Below, in pieces: positions 18,822 to 27,836 of a stretch of 64,000 bases of DNA. The stretch lies in contig NZ_WHNQ01000003.1 in the NCBI RefSeq assembly GCF_009362785.1, forward strand, positions 372,001 to 436,000, written 5' to 3'. Each line of letters opens with the position of its first letter. Positions within the stretch are counted from its first letter, which is position 1. The translations under genes and the position numbers were made by a program. The notes beneath the pieces are model-generated. The model had not been told where the DNA came from. It did not search any database and worked only from the letters and a program-made list of their open reading frames with translations. The DNA is from Paraburkholderia atlantica (lineage in GTDB: Bacteria; Pseudomonadota; Gammaproteobacteria; Burkholderiales; Burkholderiaceae).

Positions 18822-20417
18822 TCAACCCGCGACAATCATCTCCGCCGCCTTCTCAGCCACGGCGATCGTCGCGGCGTTCGTGTTGCCCGAAATGATGCTC
18901 GGCATGACGGAAGCGTCGACCACGCGTAGCCGCTCGATACCGCGAACACGCAACCGGGTGTCGACTACGGCCATGTCGTCGGCTCCCATCCGGCAACTGC
19001 CTATCGGGTGGTAGCCGATGCCCACGCGTTGGCGCACGTAGGCCTCCCATGCACTATCGCTTTCGGGCAACGACGCAGGTTCATGATCTCCGATCACGTG
19101 TCTCGCCAGCGGGGTTGCGGCAAACACCTCGCTCACGAGACGGCTGCCCTTGATGGTCAACGCAAGATCGCGTGGATCACCAAGCAACGCGTGCTCGATC
19201 AGCGGCTTCGAGCGCGGATCGAGATCCTTCAGGCGGACCCGTCCGCGGCCATGGGGTCTCAGTACCTGCGAGCCGATCGTGACGCCTGCCTGCTTCGCCA
19301 GCGCGGGATGTCCGCCGACGAAACCTATCGCCAGCGGCAAGAAGCTCATGGCGATGTCCGGCTCGGCCAATTCGGGTGCGCTGCGCGCGTAGGCCATCGC
19401 GTGGACGGCTATCGAGGTCAGAATCCCTCTCTTTACCGTTGCATACTTCAGCAGATGTCCCGCGAGACGCAGCGGGCCCACCATCGTGTTGTACGTCGGC
19501 ACGTCGGTCAGTCGGCTCTGTGAAACTCCGCAATGTTCCTGCACATTGCGGCCAACGCCGGGCAGATCGGCGACGATTTCAACACCCATCGCGGACAGAT
19601 CGGCACCAGCGCCGATGCCGGATCGCAGCAACACGCTCGGCGAAGCGATCGTTCCCGCACTCAGCACGACTTCGCGGCGAGCGGTAAATGTCCGACTCTC
19701 GCCTGCGACGATCACCTTCACACCAATCGCCCTCCGTTCTTCGAAGAGCACATGGTCGACGACCGCGTCAGTCGTGACAGTGAGGTTCGGTCGATCTAGC
19801 GCAGGTTCGAGGTAGGCCTTGCGCGCGCTGCAGCGTTTGCCCTTGCGCGTGGTGCCGTAGACGATGAATGATCCATGCACGTCGCCTGCGCAATACTCGG
19901 AACGCGCTGGCATGCCGCAATGCCCCGCAGCCTCGAGAAAGGTATGTGCCAATGGATGCAATACGCGCGGCGGCGACACCGTCAGCGGACCATCCGAGCC
20001 GTGCGCCGAGGATGCGGGGCCGGTGAAGTTCTCGGACTTGCGGAAATACGGAAGTAGATCGTCGAATCCCCAGCCCGGGCAGCCGCTGTCCCGCCACGCG
20101 TCGTAATCTCCACGCTGGCCACGGATATAAACCATCCCATTGATGCTGCTGCTTCCACCTAGCGCCTTTCCAGCTGCCCATGTCGTCACGCGCCCAGCGG
20201 CGGACGGGTCCGGCGCGGTCGGATAGATCCAGTCTGCCTTGGGATTGCCCATCAGCGCGAAACTGCCCGCTGGCATGTCGAACAGAAATCCCTTTCCCTC
20301 CTTGCCCGCCTCCAGCAGCAATACGCGTGTCGAAGGATTCTCGCTCAATCTCGCCGCAATTACGCAACCAGCCGAACCGCCGCCGATCACGATATAGTCG
20401 AAAACGCTTTCGCTCAT
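18822..20417 (-). CDS. GMC-family FAD oxidoreductase (choline dehydrogenase-like)
   Basis: 531 aa flavoprotein. The ADP-binding motif DYIVIGGGSAGCVIAARLSE starts at residue about 7. GMC signatures include GKALGGSSSINGMVYIRG and the catalytic His of YHPIGSCRMG. The C-terminus SGNTNAATIAVAEKAAEMI is typical. Its ATG overlaps the aldehyde dehydrogenase stop by 4 bp (20414-20417). Together the two would oxidise a primary alcohol to aldehyde and then acid. The alcohol could be the P450 product encoded at 34999-36228 (inference). Confidence 0.92.
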   Translation of the reverse strand: MSESVFDYIVIGGGSAGCVIAARLSENPSTRVLLLEAGKEGKGFLFDMPAGSFALMGNPKADWIYPTAPDPSAAGRVTTWAAGKALGGSSSINGMVYIRGQRGDYDAWRDSGCPGWGFDDLLPYFRKSENFTGPASSAHGSDGPLTVSPPRVLHPLAHTFLEAAGHCGMPARSEYCAGDVHGSFIVYGTTRKGKRCSARKAYLEPALDRPNLTVTTDAVVDHVLFEERRAIGVKVIVAGESRTFTARREVVLSAGTIASPSVLLRSGIGAGADLSAMGVEIVADLPGVGRNVQEHCGVSQSRLTDVPTYNTMVGPLRLAGHLLKYATVKRGILTSIAVHAMAYARSAPELAEPDIAMSFLPLAIGFVGGHPALAKQAGVTIGSQVLRPHGRGRVRLKDLDPRSKPLIEHALLGDPRDLALTIKGSRLVSEVFAATPLARHVIGDHEPASLPESDSAWEAYVRQRVGIGYHPIGSCRMGADDMAVVDTRLRVRGIERLRVVDASVMPSIISGNTNAATIAVAEKAAEMIVAG

Positions 20418-21898
20418 CGCTTGCCTTCTCTGCGTGCAACGAAAACATTCTTGAGTTGCAGATACTCTTCCATACCGGCCCAGCCACCCACTCTGCCGAA
20501 GCCGCTTTGACGGTATCCGCCGAACGGCGCACACGGTGCCATCGAGGCGAAGCCATTGATGTTCACGTAGCCCGCATCGAGGCGCTCGGCGAATGCGTGC
20601 GCCCGGTCCAGATCATTGGTGTGCAGATACGCACCGAGCCCATAACGCGTACCGTTGGCGATCGCCAATGCCTCCGCGTCATCGGCAAATGGAGTGATCG
20701 ACAACACGGGACCGAACACCTCGTTCTGTTCGAGGGCACTCCCGGGCTGCACATCGGCAAACACGGTCGGCTGGATGAAGAAACCGTTGGCCAGTTCACC
20801 CCCCAATCGCTCGCCGCCCGCAACCAGCTTCGCGTCGCGTCGCGCTTGCGCGATGATGCCAAGGATACGATCGCAAGCCGACTGGCATATCACCGGTCCG
20901 GCGACAGTGGCGGAATCGAAGGGATCGCCTACCTTCATGCTGGCAGCCACCGCCGCGACGCGCGCCACCATTTCGTCGTAGCGGGATCGGTGCACGAGTA
21001 ACCGCGTCGGGTTCACGCAACCCTGCCCGCTCAGCCCCAACGCGCCATACACCGCCTGGATCGCCGCGGCGTCGAGATCGGCGTCTTCGAAGACGAGATT
21101 GGCGGACTTGCCGCCTAGTTCCAACGCGACCGGCTTCAAACATGCCGCGGCCGTCGCCATCACACGCCGCGCGACGCCTTCGCCGCCCGTGAACGTGACC
21201 TTGGCGACGTCGGGATGAGCCACGAGCGCCTCGCCAGCCTCGGCCTCGCCGGGCACGACGTTGAACAGCCCCGCTGGCAAGCCGGCCTGGTGAGCGAGTT
21301 CAGCGATTCGCAGCGCGACGAAAGGCGCAAGCGCTGGCGGCTTCAGAACGACGCCATTGCCGGCTGCGATTGCCGGCAGCGCCATCATGCAGGTCGCCAT
21401 CAGCGGACCGTTCCAGGGAATGATGACACCCACCACACCATAAGGCTCTCGCCGGGTGTAGTTGAAGCCCGGCGCCGGATAAGACTCGCCGTACGAACCC
21501 TCGATCTTGTCGATCCAGCCCAAATAGTGATCGACCCAGCCCAGCGCCATGTCCATCAGCGGCAGTCCCACTGGAATGCCGGACTCCCGGGCACCGAGAA
21601 ATGCCAACTGCTGCTGGTTCGCTTCGAGCAGCTCGCCGAGGCGCCTGAAGGATCGTGTCCTCGCGCGTGGCCCCATCTCCATCCATACGCGTTGCGCCGC
21701 CTTGGCCGTCTTGACGGCGTAGTCGATGTCGCTCGCGCTACCTAGGCGCACAGTGGCCTGAGAACGACCCGTCGAAGGGTTGACATGCTCGACGCTGGCG
21801 ACGCCGTCACCTTCGACAAACGCGCCGCCGATAAAGAGTCGGCCGGGGACGTCGAGCGGGTGTTGGTGCGATGGGGAAAGTGACATGTGCTGTTCCAT
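20414..21898 (-). CDS. NAD(P)-dependent aldehyde dehydrogenase
   Basis: 494 aa ALDH. The catalytic Glu is in LELGGKSANLVFE (about 255-267) and the nucleophilic Cys in GQGCVNPTRLL (about 293). VIIPWNGPLMAT, FTGGEGVARRV and NEVFGPVLSI are present. MEQHMSLSPS offers two nearby starts, 21898 and 21886. It is the first gene of a two-gene operon with the GMC oxidoreductase and is divergent from a LysR regulator, the standard arrangement for an inducible alcohol/aldehyde oxidation unit. Confidence 0.92.
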   Translation of the reverse strand: MEQHMSLSPSHQHPLDVPGRLFIGGAFVEGDGVASVEHVNPSTGRSQATVRLGSASDIDYAVKTAKAAQRVWMEMGPRARTRSFRRLGELLEANQQQLAFLGARESGIPVGLPLMDMALGWVDHYLGWIDKIEGSYGESYPAPGFNYTRREPYGVVGVIIPWNGPLMATCMMALPAIAAGNGVVLKPPALAPFVALRIAELAHQAGLPAGLFNVVPGEAEAGEALVAHPDVAKVTFTGGEGVARRVMATAAACLKPVALELGGKSANLVFEDADLDAAAIQAVYGALGLSGQGCVNPTRLLVHRSRYDEMVARVAAVAASMKVGDPFDSATVAGPVICQSACDRILGIIAQARRDAKLVAGGERLGGELANGFFIQPTVFADVQPGSALEQNEVFGPVLSITPFADDAEALAIANGTRYGLGAYLHTNDLDRAHAFAERLDAGYVNINGFASMAPCAPFGGYRQSGFGRVGGWAGMEEYLQLKNVFVARREGKR

Positions 21899-22108
21899 TG
21901 AGCGTTTGACTTCTGGACGCAGAAGACGCGTGCAGGAACGGACGCCGGGCGCGCCGTCGCGGTCGGTGGTGTCGTCTCCTGAACGTTCTGCTGGCCGGCT
22001 GACGCGCGACGCGAGCCGGCTCTGATAAATTCGATTCTAGCGACGGCTCATGCTTTACACTGCTTACCGGCCGGAACATCTAGAGTGATTTTTTTTCATT
22101 AATTGACG
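21899..22108. promoter_or_regulatory. Divergent control region, ALDH operon and LysR gene
   Basis: This 210-bp gap contains GAACGTTC (21981-21988) and the inverted repeat GCCGGCT (21994-22000) with AGCCGGC (22014-22020). An AT-rich stretch follows nearer the LysR start. The inverted repeat is a candidate LysR site. No gene is visible. Confidence 0.4.
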
Positions 22109-23089
22109 ATGCCCGAAATCCGAAACCTGCAGCCTTTCGTTCAGGCAGTCCGTTGCGGCAGCTTCATCGCAGCGGCAACCCGGCTCCAGGTCACACCGCC
22201 TGCCGTCAGCAAGAGCATTGCCGCACTGGAGCGTGAACTGGGCGTGCGCCTCTTCAACCGGACCACCCGCAAGCTCAGTCTCACGAGTGAAGGGCGGCAG
22301 TTCTTTCAACGCGTAGCGCCGTTGTTGAGTCAACTCGACGAAGCCGTCGCGGATGTGCGCCGTAGCCCTGAGCATCCAGAAGGTGTGGTCAAGGTTTCGG
22401 TGACGCCCACGTTCGGGAGGCATTGCCTGACTCCGGTGATCGCGGAGTTTCTGCAACGCTACCCGCTCGTCGAAATCGACATCAGCTACGACGAGGTTGC
22501 GCCAAGTCTGGTCAATGACGGTGTCGACGTGAGCATTCAGCATGCGCGCGGGCGAGGAACCAACCATGTGTCCCGTCCGCTGTGTGACTACCCAATCGTA
22601 CTGGTCGCGAGTCAGGACTACCTCGAACGCAAGGGCGTGCCGCAATCGCCGGATCAACTAGCCGAACATGACTTCATCGGCATCCGGATGCCTTTTGGGC
22701 TCGCTGCGCTACATCTCGAACGCTTGCCCGGCGGTACGCGAAAACGAGCCAACCGCGGGGAAAAAGCGTTCATCCATCATCCCCGCGGCCGCCTCACCGT
22801 CGCGGGTCAGCCGGATACCAGCCTGATCGCCGCGCTCAGCGGCGCCGGCATCACGCCGTCCTCGGTGCCTGTGGTGCTGCCGTATCTGCACTCCGGGGCG
22901 CTCAAGATCGTGCTTCCCGACTACAGGGTGCGCGGAGACGAGGCGGAGGGTGTAGGGCCACGCATCTACGTGCACTATCCCCACCGCCAGTATCTGCCCG
23001 CGAAAGTCAGGGTTTTCGTGGACTACCTGCTCGAACGCTTTCGGACGACCGATTTCGGCAAAGCGGAACTCGACAAATACTCGGCCTGA
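22109..23089 (+). CDS. LysR-family transcriptional regulator
   Basis: 326 aa LysR regulator. The helix-turn-helix spans IRNLQPFVQAVRCGSFIAAATRLQVTPPAVSKSIAALERELG, followed by RLFNRTTRKLSLTSEG. A TTG at 22103 is an alternative start; ATG 22109 is preferred, and neither has a good ribosome site. The effector domain is of the type found in AaeR/PtxR-like CrgA relatives. It is divergent from the aldehyde dehydrogenase/GMC operon and probably controls it. Confidence 0.9.
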   Translation: MPEIRNLQPFVQAVRCGSFIAAATRLQVTPPAVSKSIAALERELGVRLFNRTTRKLSLTSEGRQFFQRVAPLLSQLDEAVADVRRSPEHPEGVVKVSVTPTFGRHCLTPVIAEFLQRYPLVEIDISYDEVAPSLVNDGVDVSIQHARGRGTNHVSRPLCDYPIVLVASQDYLERKGVPQSPDQLAEHDFIGIRMPFGLAALHLERLPGGTRKRANRGEKAFIHHPRGRLTVAGQPDTSLIAALSGAGITPSSVPVVLPYLHSGALKIVLPDYRVRGDEAEGVGPRIYVHYPHRQYLPAKVRVFVDYLLERFRTTDFGKAELDKYSA

Positions 23090-23102
23090 GCGCAGGCCGC
23101 CT

Positions 23103-24056
23103 TCATTCGCGGTCGGTGCCACGCCGCCGATACGCGGAAGGACTCGTCGAAACGTGCTTGCGAAAGATGTTGCGAAATGCGCGCACGTCCGAATAGCCGA
23201 CCATAACGGCGATCTGCTCGATGGAAATCTGCGTGTTGCGCAGCATCCTCTTGGCAGACTCGATGCGCAGTGAACTCGCATAGGCACGCGGCGTCACGCC
23301 CAAGCTACGGGTAAAGCGACGCAGCAACGTGGCATGACTGACGGCGAGAAGATCCGCCAGCTCGCTGATCTTGAAATCCTGAGCGAAACGCTGCGCGAGC
23401 CAGAATTGCGCGCTGCTTACGAGCGGATCGTCGCTCGTCAGGCGGCCTTCCTCGCGCTCGCCGTCGGTGCCGGTCGTCGATGCGAGCCATTGGGCGGTAT
23501 GCGGCGATATCGCACGATCGACGAGGCGGGCCACGAGTTGCCACTCGCTTGCCGGCACGCTGCAAGTGTGCACGCCGTCATGCTCGGCGATCGTGGAGCT
23601 GGGGTCCACGCGCACCTTTGGAAAGCGCGACCGGAACAGGCTTCTGAGCACCCGCGGGACCGCTGCCGGGCCACCGTCGAGCAACCCCGCCTGCGCGAGG
23701 AGCGCGCCTGCCGTGCCGCTGGCTGCCAATACTGCTCCCCGCGCTCGCTGCCAGCGCAACCAGTCCGTCACGGGCTCTGCGTGGTCGAGGAGCGTAACGA
23801 GTGCCTCTTCACTGGCGACCGCAAAAGCCGGGACATAGACGATGCGGTACTCGGTATCGCCGAGCAGGTTCCCGTCACTCTCCATCCTCCGCCCGCCAGC
23901 GAACTCCAGGCTGTTTCCATTGGCGCCCAGAAGGCGCACCTGCGTCTTCATCGTGTGCCGGTAGGGAGGAGCGAATTGACCAGATATGTGTCGTGCGATC
24001 AGCGCGAATCCGTCTACGAGCGCGCCAACGCTCGACAGATAACTGCCTGGCAGCAC
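23103..24056 (-). CDS. AraC-family regulator with DJ-1/PfpI-like sensor domain
   Basis: 317 aa GlxA-type regulator. An N-terminal DJ-1/PfpI-like domain carries a Cys-free nucleophile region (RGAVLAASGTAGALLAQAGLLDGG). The C-terminal pair of AraC helix-turn-helices spans about 215-312 (VSHATLLRRFTRSLGVTPRAY...VGYSDVRAFRNIFRKHVSTSP). The start is uncertain: the marked GTG 24056 lies inside the first beta strand (AALVLPGSYL) and has no ribosome site. The frame continues upstream to a stop without ATG, GTG or TTG. It is divergent from the CMD/PhyH pair and may control it. Confidence 0.82.
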   Translation of the reverse strand: MLPGSYLSSVGALVDGFALIARHISGQFAPPYRHTMKTQVRLLGANGNSLEFAGGRRMESDGNLLGDTEYRIVYVPAFAVASEEALVTLLDHAEPVTDWLRWQRARGAVLAASGTAGALLAQAGLLDGGPAAVPRVLRSLFRSRFPKVRVDPSSTIAEHDGVHTCSVPASEWQLVARLVDRAISPHTAQWLASTTGTDGEREEGRLTSDDPLVSSAQFWLAQRFAQDFKISELADLLAVSHATLLRRFTRSLGVTPRAYASSLRIESAKRMLRNTQISIEQIAVMVGYSDVRAFRNIFRKHVSTSPSAYRRRGTDRE

Positions 24057-24257
24057 GAGCGCGGCAACGTCTTTGACCGGTTCAGTCGGAGCGGCGGGCT
24101 TGCGAATTTCGATCCCCCAATATGCAGATTTTGATCCTCTTTCGCGGCGATCTTAGCACGCATCATCGTCGGTATCGCCGGCTATAAAAACGGCGGGGAA
24201 CGCGGAATCGCATCCGCTGCCAATAGCCGCGCCGCCGCGGTTAAACAGGAGACAGAA

Positions 24258-24686
24258 GTGAAGAACCTCGAAGAAAAGCTTGCCTACGGTTTGAAGGTAT
24301 TCGGCGAAATCATGGGTGAAGACAAGGCAGCCGGCTTGCGTGCCGCAAGCGAGTCCACCGGTTTCGGCTCCGACATTTCGCGCCTTGCCATCAACTACGC
24401 GTTCGCGGATGTATGGGGCGACGACAAACTCGAGCGCAAGCAGCGCAGCCTCGTCACGCTGGGCATCCTGATCGCCAACCGGCAGACGCTCGAACTGAAG
24501 AACCATGTGCGCATTGCTGTGCGCAACGGTCTGAGCGCACGCGAACTCGAAGGTGTACTGATGCAGGCGCTGCCGTACGTAGGCTTTCCTGCCGTCGCCT
24601 CCGCGACCACGGCAGTTCTCGAGACGCTACGGGAACTGGGCATCGACACCACCACCCGCACCTCGGAAGAACGCGGATTGCTGTAA
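24258..24686 (+). CDS. Carboxymuconolactone decarboxylase family protein
   Basis: 142 aa all-helical CMD-domain protein. The core KQRSLVTLGILIANRQTLELKNHVRIAVRNGLSARELEGVLMQ is typical, with the family QALPYVGFPA segment. It lacks the CxxC of AhpD peroxidases, so it is nearer the lactone decarboxylase or unassigned CMD groups. It has a good AGGAGA site. It is followed after 39 bp by the PhyH-like dioxygenase, and the pair is divergent from the AraC regulator. The substrate is unknown. Confidence 0.85.
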   Translation: MKNLEEKLAYGLKVFGEIMGEDKAAGLRAASESTGFGSDISRLAINYAFADVWGDDKLERKQRSLVTLGILIANRQTLELKNHVRIAVRNGLSARELEGVLMQALPYVGFPAVASATTAVLETLRELGIDTTTRTSEERGLL

Positions 24687-24725
24687 GGCGCCATCAGAGC
24701 GCACCGCGACATAAGGAGACAATTT

Positions 24726-25709
24726 ATGAGCACACCAATCGTGGATATCGTGCCGGCAATGCGCGAATTCAACGTTTCCAACGACCTGCTCGGCGATCAC
24801 GCCGCGCTGCAGGCACGATGGAACGAGGACGGCTACCTGTTTTTCCGCGACGTTCTGGACCATGAACCGCTGGAGCGCATGCGCGGTCTGCTAGTTGACC
24901 ACCTCGACAGCCATGGCTTCGTGGACCGCAACGATCGAGACGTGCGATGGACCGGCAAAGAACGCGAAAACTTCAGCTTCTTTCCTGTAAAGGCAATGAA
25001 TGAGCAGCGGGCCGCGCGCACCGTGATGGAAGACCCAGCGATTCGTGCGTTCTTTCAGCGTCTGTTCGGCGTACCGCTTTACTGGGTGCCGTTCACCGAA
25101 TACCGCACGTCGCCGCCCGCTATCGACAAAAGCCGCACGCGCTTCGACTTCATTCATGAAGATGCAATTTACAGCGACCGGCTCGATTTCATCATCTGCT
25201 GGATTCCGCTCAGCGATATCGATGCGCAAGTTGGCGGGCTGGCCGTAGCGGAAGGACTGCACAAGCTTCCGTGCCTGCACCGGAAAGACGGCGACAAAAT
25301 CATCCCGATCGATCTCGCTAGCGTGCCCGCAGACGCATGGCGCCGCACGAATTACCGCTTGGGCGACGTCCTGTTGATGAGTCGACGCACGCCTCACTCT
25401 GGTCTGAGCAATCATTCGGACCGTTTTCGTCTTTCTCTCGACACGCGCATTCTGCCGCACGGCGGAAGTTTCCCGTTCGAGCCGCGCCTGCCGTATGTGG
25501 GGACGCTGACGTCGATCGCATCGGACCGGATCGTCGTGCGCGATGCGCATGGCGAACACGTGCTGCGACTCGACGAGACGAGCTATCTGCGCGGTCTCCA
25601 GGGCAACCGTCTGCGCGAAGACGAAATCGCCGACGTTTATCAGCCGGGCTGCGAAGTGATCGTTGCACATGAAGGCGGCCTCGTTCAAACGCTTCGGCCG
25701 CAGCACTGA
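24726..25709 (+). CDS. Phytanoyl-CoA dioxygenase (PhyH)-like 2-oxoglutarate oxygenase
   Basis: 327 aa Fe(II)/2-oxoglutarate dioxygenase. The iron facial triad is visible as FIHEDAIY (HxD, about residue 146) and the distal His of RTPHSGLSNHSDRF. The Arg in RFRLSLDTRI would bind 2-oxoglutarate. ATG follows AAGGAGACAATTT. Such enzymes hydroxylate aliphatic acids, CoA esters or natural-product scaffolds. In this cluster it may perform an additional hydroxylation besides the P450. Confidence 0.85.
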   Translation: MSTPIVDIVPAMREFNVSNDLLGDHAALQARWNEDGYLFFRDVLDHEPLERMRGLLVDHLDSHGFVDRNDRDVRWTGKERENFSFFPVKAMNEQRAARTVMEDPAIRAFFQRLFGVPLYWVPFTEYRTSPPAIDKSRTRFDFIHEDAIYSDRLDFIICWIPLSDIDAQVGGLAVAEGLHKLPCLHRKDGDKIIPIDLASVPADAWRRTNYRLGDVLLMSRRTPHSGLSNHSDRFRLSLDTRILPHGGSFPFEPRLPYVGTLTSIASDRIVVRDAHGEHVLRLDETSYLRGLQGNRLREDEIADVYQPGCEVIVAHEGGLVQTLRPQH

Positions 25710-25722
25710 TCGTCGTGTCAGG

Positions 25723-25748
25723 CGCGAAGACGAAGCTACGTCTTCGCG
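25723..25748 (+). terminator. Hairpin terminator after the PhyH-like gene
   Basis: CGCGAAGACG (25723-25732) pairs perfectly with CGTCTTCGCG (25739-25748) around a 6-nt loop, 13 bp after the stop codon. A pyrimidine-rich stretch follows. Confidence 0.75.
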
Positions 25749-25796
25749 TCTCCTCGCGCCTTGCGTTTCTGAAGCATCGACTCATGCGCCGTTCGC

Positions 25797-25822
25797 ATAT
25801 TAGTTGAACATCGTGCTAATAT
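25797..25822. promoter_or_regulatory. Putative shared operator, site C, inside an inverted repeat
   Basis: ATATTAG (25797-25803) and CTAATAT (25816-25822) are perfect inverted arms around a 12-nt spacer containing GAACATCGTGC. The core at 25799-25816 aligns to the other operator-like sites. It lies about 140 bp before the NmrA-like gene and after the PhyH terminator. Confidence 0.5.
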
Positions 25823-25950
25823 CAGAACGCGTGCTTCGAAGCACGAGGCCGCGCGTCTGCAATCACTGTCACCGGGATCAGCGGCATCGTGCGCAAGCCG
25901 TCCAGGCATGACACGCCTGACCTGCGTATCGTTCGACCACGGGACAAGTC

Positions 25951-26868
25951 ATGATCGATTCATCCGACGCGGTACTCGTCATCGGCGCCACTGGTATGCA
26001 AGGCGGCGCCACGGCGCGGCGCCTCCTTGCTGCGGGGCGCAAGGTGCGCTTCCTGACGCGAAATCCAGACTCGCCGGCTGCGCAGGCACTCGTCGAAATG
26101 AATGCGCAGGCGCTGCACGGAGATCTGGACGATCGCGAGTCCCTCGAAAAAGCGCTGCAGGGCGTCGGTTCCGTCTTCTCCGTTCTCCTTCCTGATTTTG
26201 ATCGCAGCGATAGCGAACGCCGCCAGGGTATTGCACTGATCAACGCGGCGCGCAACGCGGGGATCGCGCAGTTCGTTCACACCTCGGTGGCGCAAGCGGG
26301 CAATCACGAGACGTTTCCCGGCTGGAACGACAAGCGTTGGAACCGAAAATACTGGACGGACAAATGGGACGTCGAACAGGCAGTTCGCTCAGCGGGTTTC
26401 GAATCGTGGACGGTCTTGCAACCCGCATTCATGATGGACAATCTGGCTGAGCCGAAAGCAGCCGCGATGTTTCCGCACCTGCGCGAAGGCCTGCTGCTCA
26501 GCGCGTTGCTACCCGAAGCACGACTCGACTGGATTGCCGCCGACGACGTGGGCGCGCTCGCAACCAGCGCGCTAAACGATCCGCAACGCTGGCACGGTCA
26601 GACCGTGCCGCTGGCGTCGGAGAAGCTGACGATGTCTGAAGTCGCGCAGCGCCTCGCCAACGTACTGGGTGCACAGATCGGCGTTTCGCACGTCTCTCCG
26701 GATGAAGCCAGAGCAAAGGGACTCTCACCGGGATGGGTGAATGCACAGGAATGGATCAACGCGGTCGGGTATCGCGTTGATATCGATGCGCTATCCGAGC
26801 TCGGTGTCCAGCTCACTCCGATGGTGGACTGGATCGATGCGAATCGACAGCGCATCCCACTCGCATAG
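25951..26868 (+). CDS. NmrA-like NAD(P)-binding protein
   Basis: 305 aa atypical SDR of the NmrA/HSCARG type. The N-terminal Rossmann motif is VLVIGATGMQGGATARRLL (about 8-26). It lacks the YxxxK catalytic pair. HTSVAQAGNHETFPGW and DDVGALATSAL are characteristic of the group. Members act as NADP-sensing regulators or as reductases (isoflavone-reductase-like). It heads a rightward set with the hydrolase and acyl-CoA synthetase. No clear ribosome site precedes ATG 25951. Confidence 0.85.
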   Translation: MIDSSDAVLVIGATGMQGGATARRLLAAGRKVRFLTRNPDSPAAQALVEMNAQALHGDLDDRESLEKALQGVGSVFSVLLPDFDRSDSERRQGIALINAARNAGIAQFVHTSVAQAGNHETFPGWNDKRWNRKYWTDKWDVEQAVRSAGFESWTVLQPAFMMDNLAEPKAAAMFPHLREGLLLSALLPEARLDWIAADDVGALATSALNDPQRWHGQTVPLASEKLTMSEVAQRLANVLGAQIGVSHVSPDEARAKGLSPGWVNAQEWINAVGYRVDIDALSELGVQLTPMVDWIDANRQRIPLA

Positions 26869-26987
26869 CGGTCGATGCGAAGCAATCGAACTGTCGCACC
26901 TGCGAAGCGTCCTTCGTATGTCGTTTCGTTCCGCACCGTCCGTCTGTGACGCGGTGTGGGCCAGCCTCATGTAATGGAAAATCCACA

Positions 26988-27836
26988 ATGAATGACCGTG
27001 CACCCTCATGGTTCGATGGCGCGATGACGCAGCCGCGTCGATCTCACTTCACCGAAGGCAGCGGGGTTACCGTGCACTATGTGTCGTGGAATGCCGCAGA
27101 CACAGGTAAGCCGCCCCTCGTCTTCGCGCACGGCTTTCTCGGGCACGCGCACTGGTGGGACTTCATTGCGCCGTTCTTCACCGATCGCTTTCGCGTTTTC
27201 GCTCTGGATTTCAGCGGCATGGGCGACAGTGCCTACAGGCAGGAATACAGCGCCGAGCTTTTCGTGCGCGACCTCGTCGCCGTCGTGGATGCAATCGGCT
27301 CCGGGCCGTGTGTCGTGGTGGGCCACAGTTTCGGCGGATCGCGTCTGCTTCAGGCGTGCGCAACCTTTCCCGATCGTCTCGCGCATGCAATCGTGCTCGA
27401 TTCGTATTTCATGCTACGCGGCGACAACTTGCCTGCCGTGGAAAGACGCCCGCCTCCACGCCCCTATCCGGACTGGCATACCGCACTCGGGCGCTTTCGA
27501 CTCATCCCTGAACAAGATTGCGAGCCGTGGCTCCTCGAGCATCTCGCGCAAACATCGCTTCGTCAAACCGCCGACGGCTGGGTATGGCGCTTCGACCCGA
27601 AGCTGCGGGTTCTCCAGCCGGTCGAAGGCGAGGAAGACCTGCTGAACCGCATCACGGTGCCCGTCAGCTACGTTCACGCCGAGTGCAGCAGCGTGGTCAG
27701 CGCCGATCGCGCTCGCCGCATCGTGGATGCGATTCCCGGCGCGAAGGGCCCCATCACGATGCCACGCGCAGGGCATCACATGATGCTTGATCAGCCGCTC
27801 GCGTTGGTGAGCCTGCTACGAGCACTGCTGGCATGA
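26988..27836 (+). CDS. Alpha/beta-fold hydrolase
   Basis: 282 aa serine hydrolase. The nucleophile elbow is VVGHSFGGSRLL (Ser about residue 112), the oxyanion region is FAHGFLGHAHWWD, and the catalytic His is in RAGHHMMLDQP near the C-terminus. ATG 26988 (MNDRAPSWFDG) was chosen; the frame extends 42 bp upstream without support. Its stop overlaps the acyl-CoA synthetase start (27833-27836), so hydrolysis of an ester, lactone or C-C bond may feed directly into CoA activation. Confidence 0.88.
   Translation: MNDRAPSWFDGAMTQPRRSHFTEGSGVTVHYVSWNAADTGKPPLVFAHGFLGHAHWWDFIAPFFTDRFRVFALDFSGMGDSAYRQEYSAELFVRDLVAVVDAIGSGPCVVVGHSFGGSRLLQACATFPDRLAHAIVLDSYFMLRGDNLPAVERRPPPRPYPDWHTALGRFRLIPEQDCEPWLLEHLAQTSLRQTADGWVWRFDPKLRVLQPVEGEEDLLNRITVPVSYVHAECSSVVSADRARRIVDAIPGAKGPITMPRAGHHMMLDQPLALVSLLRALLA

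Noticed and set aside
22014-22020. GCCGGCT/AGCCGGC dyad as a terminator
   Set aside because: It lies upstream of both divergent genes, so no transcript should end there. Kept only as a possible regulatory site.
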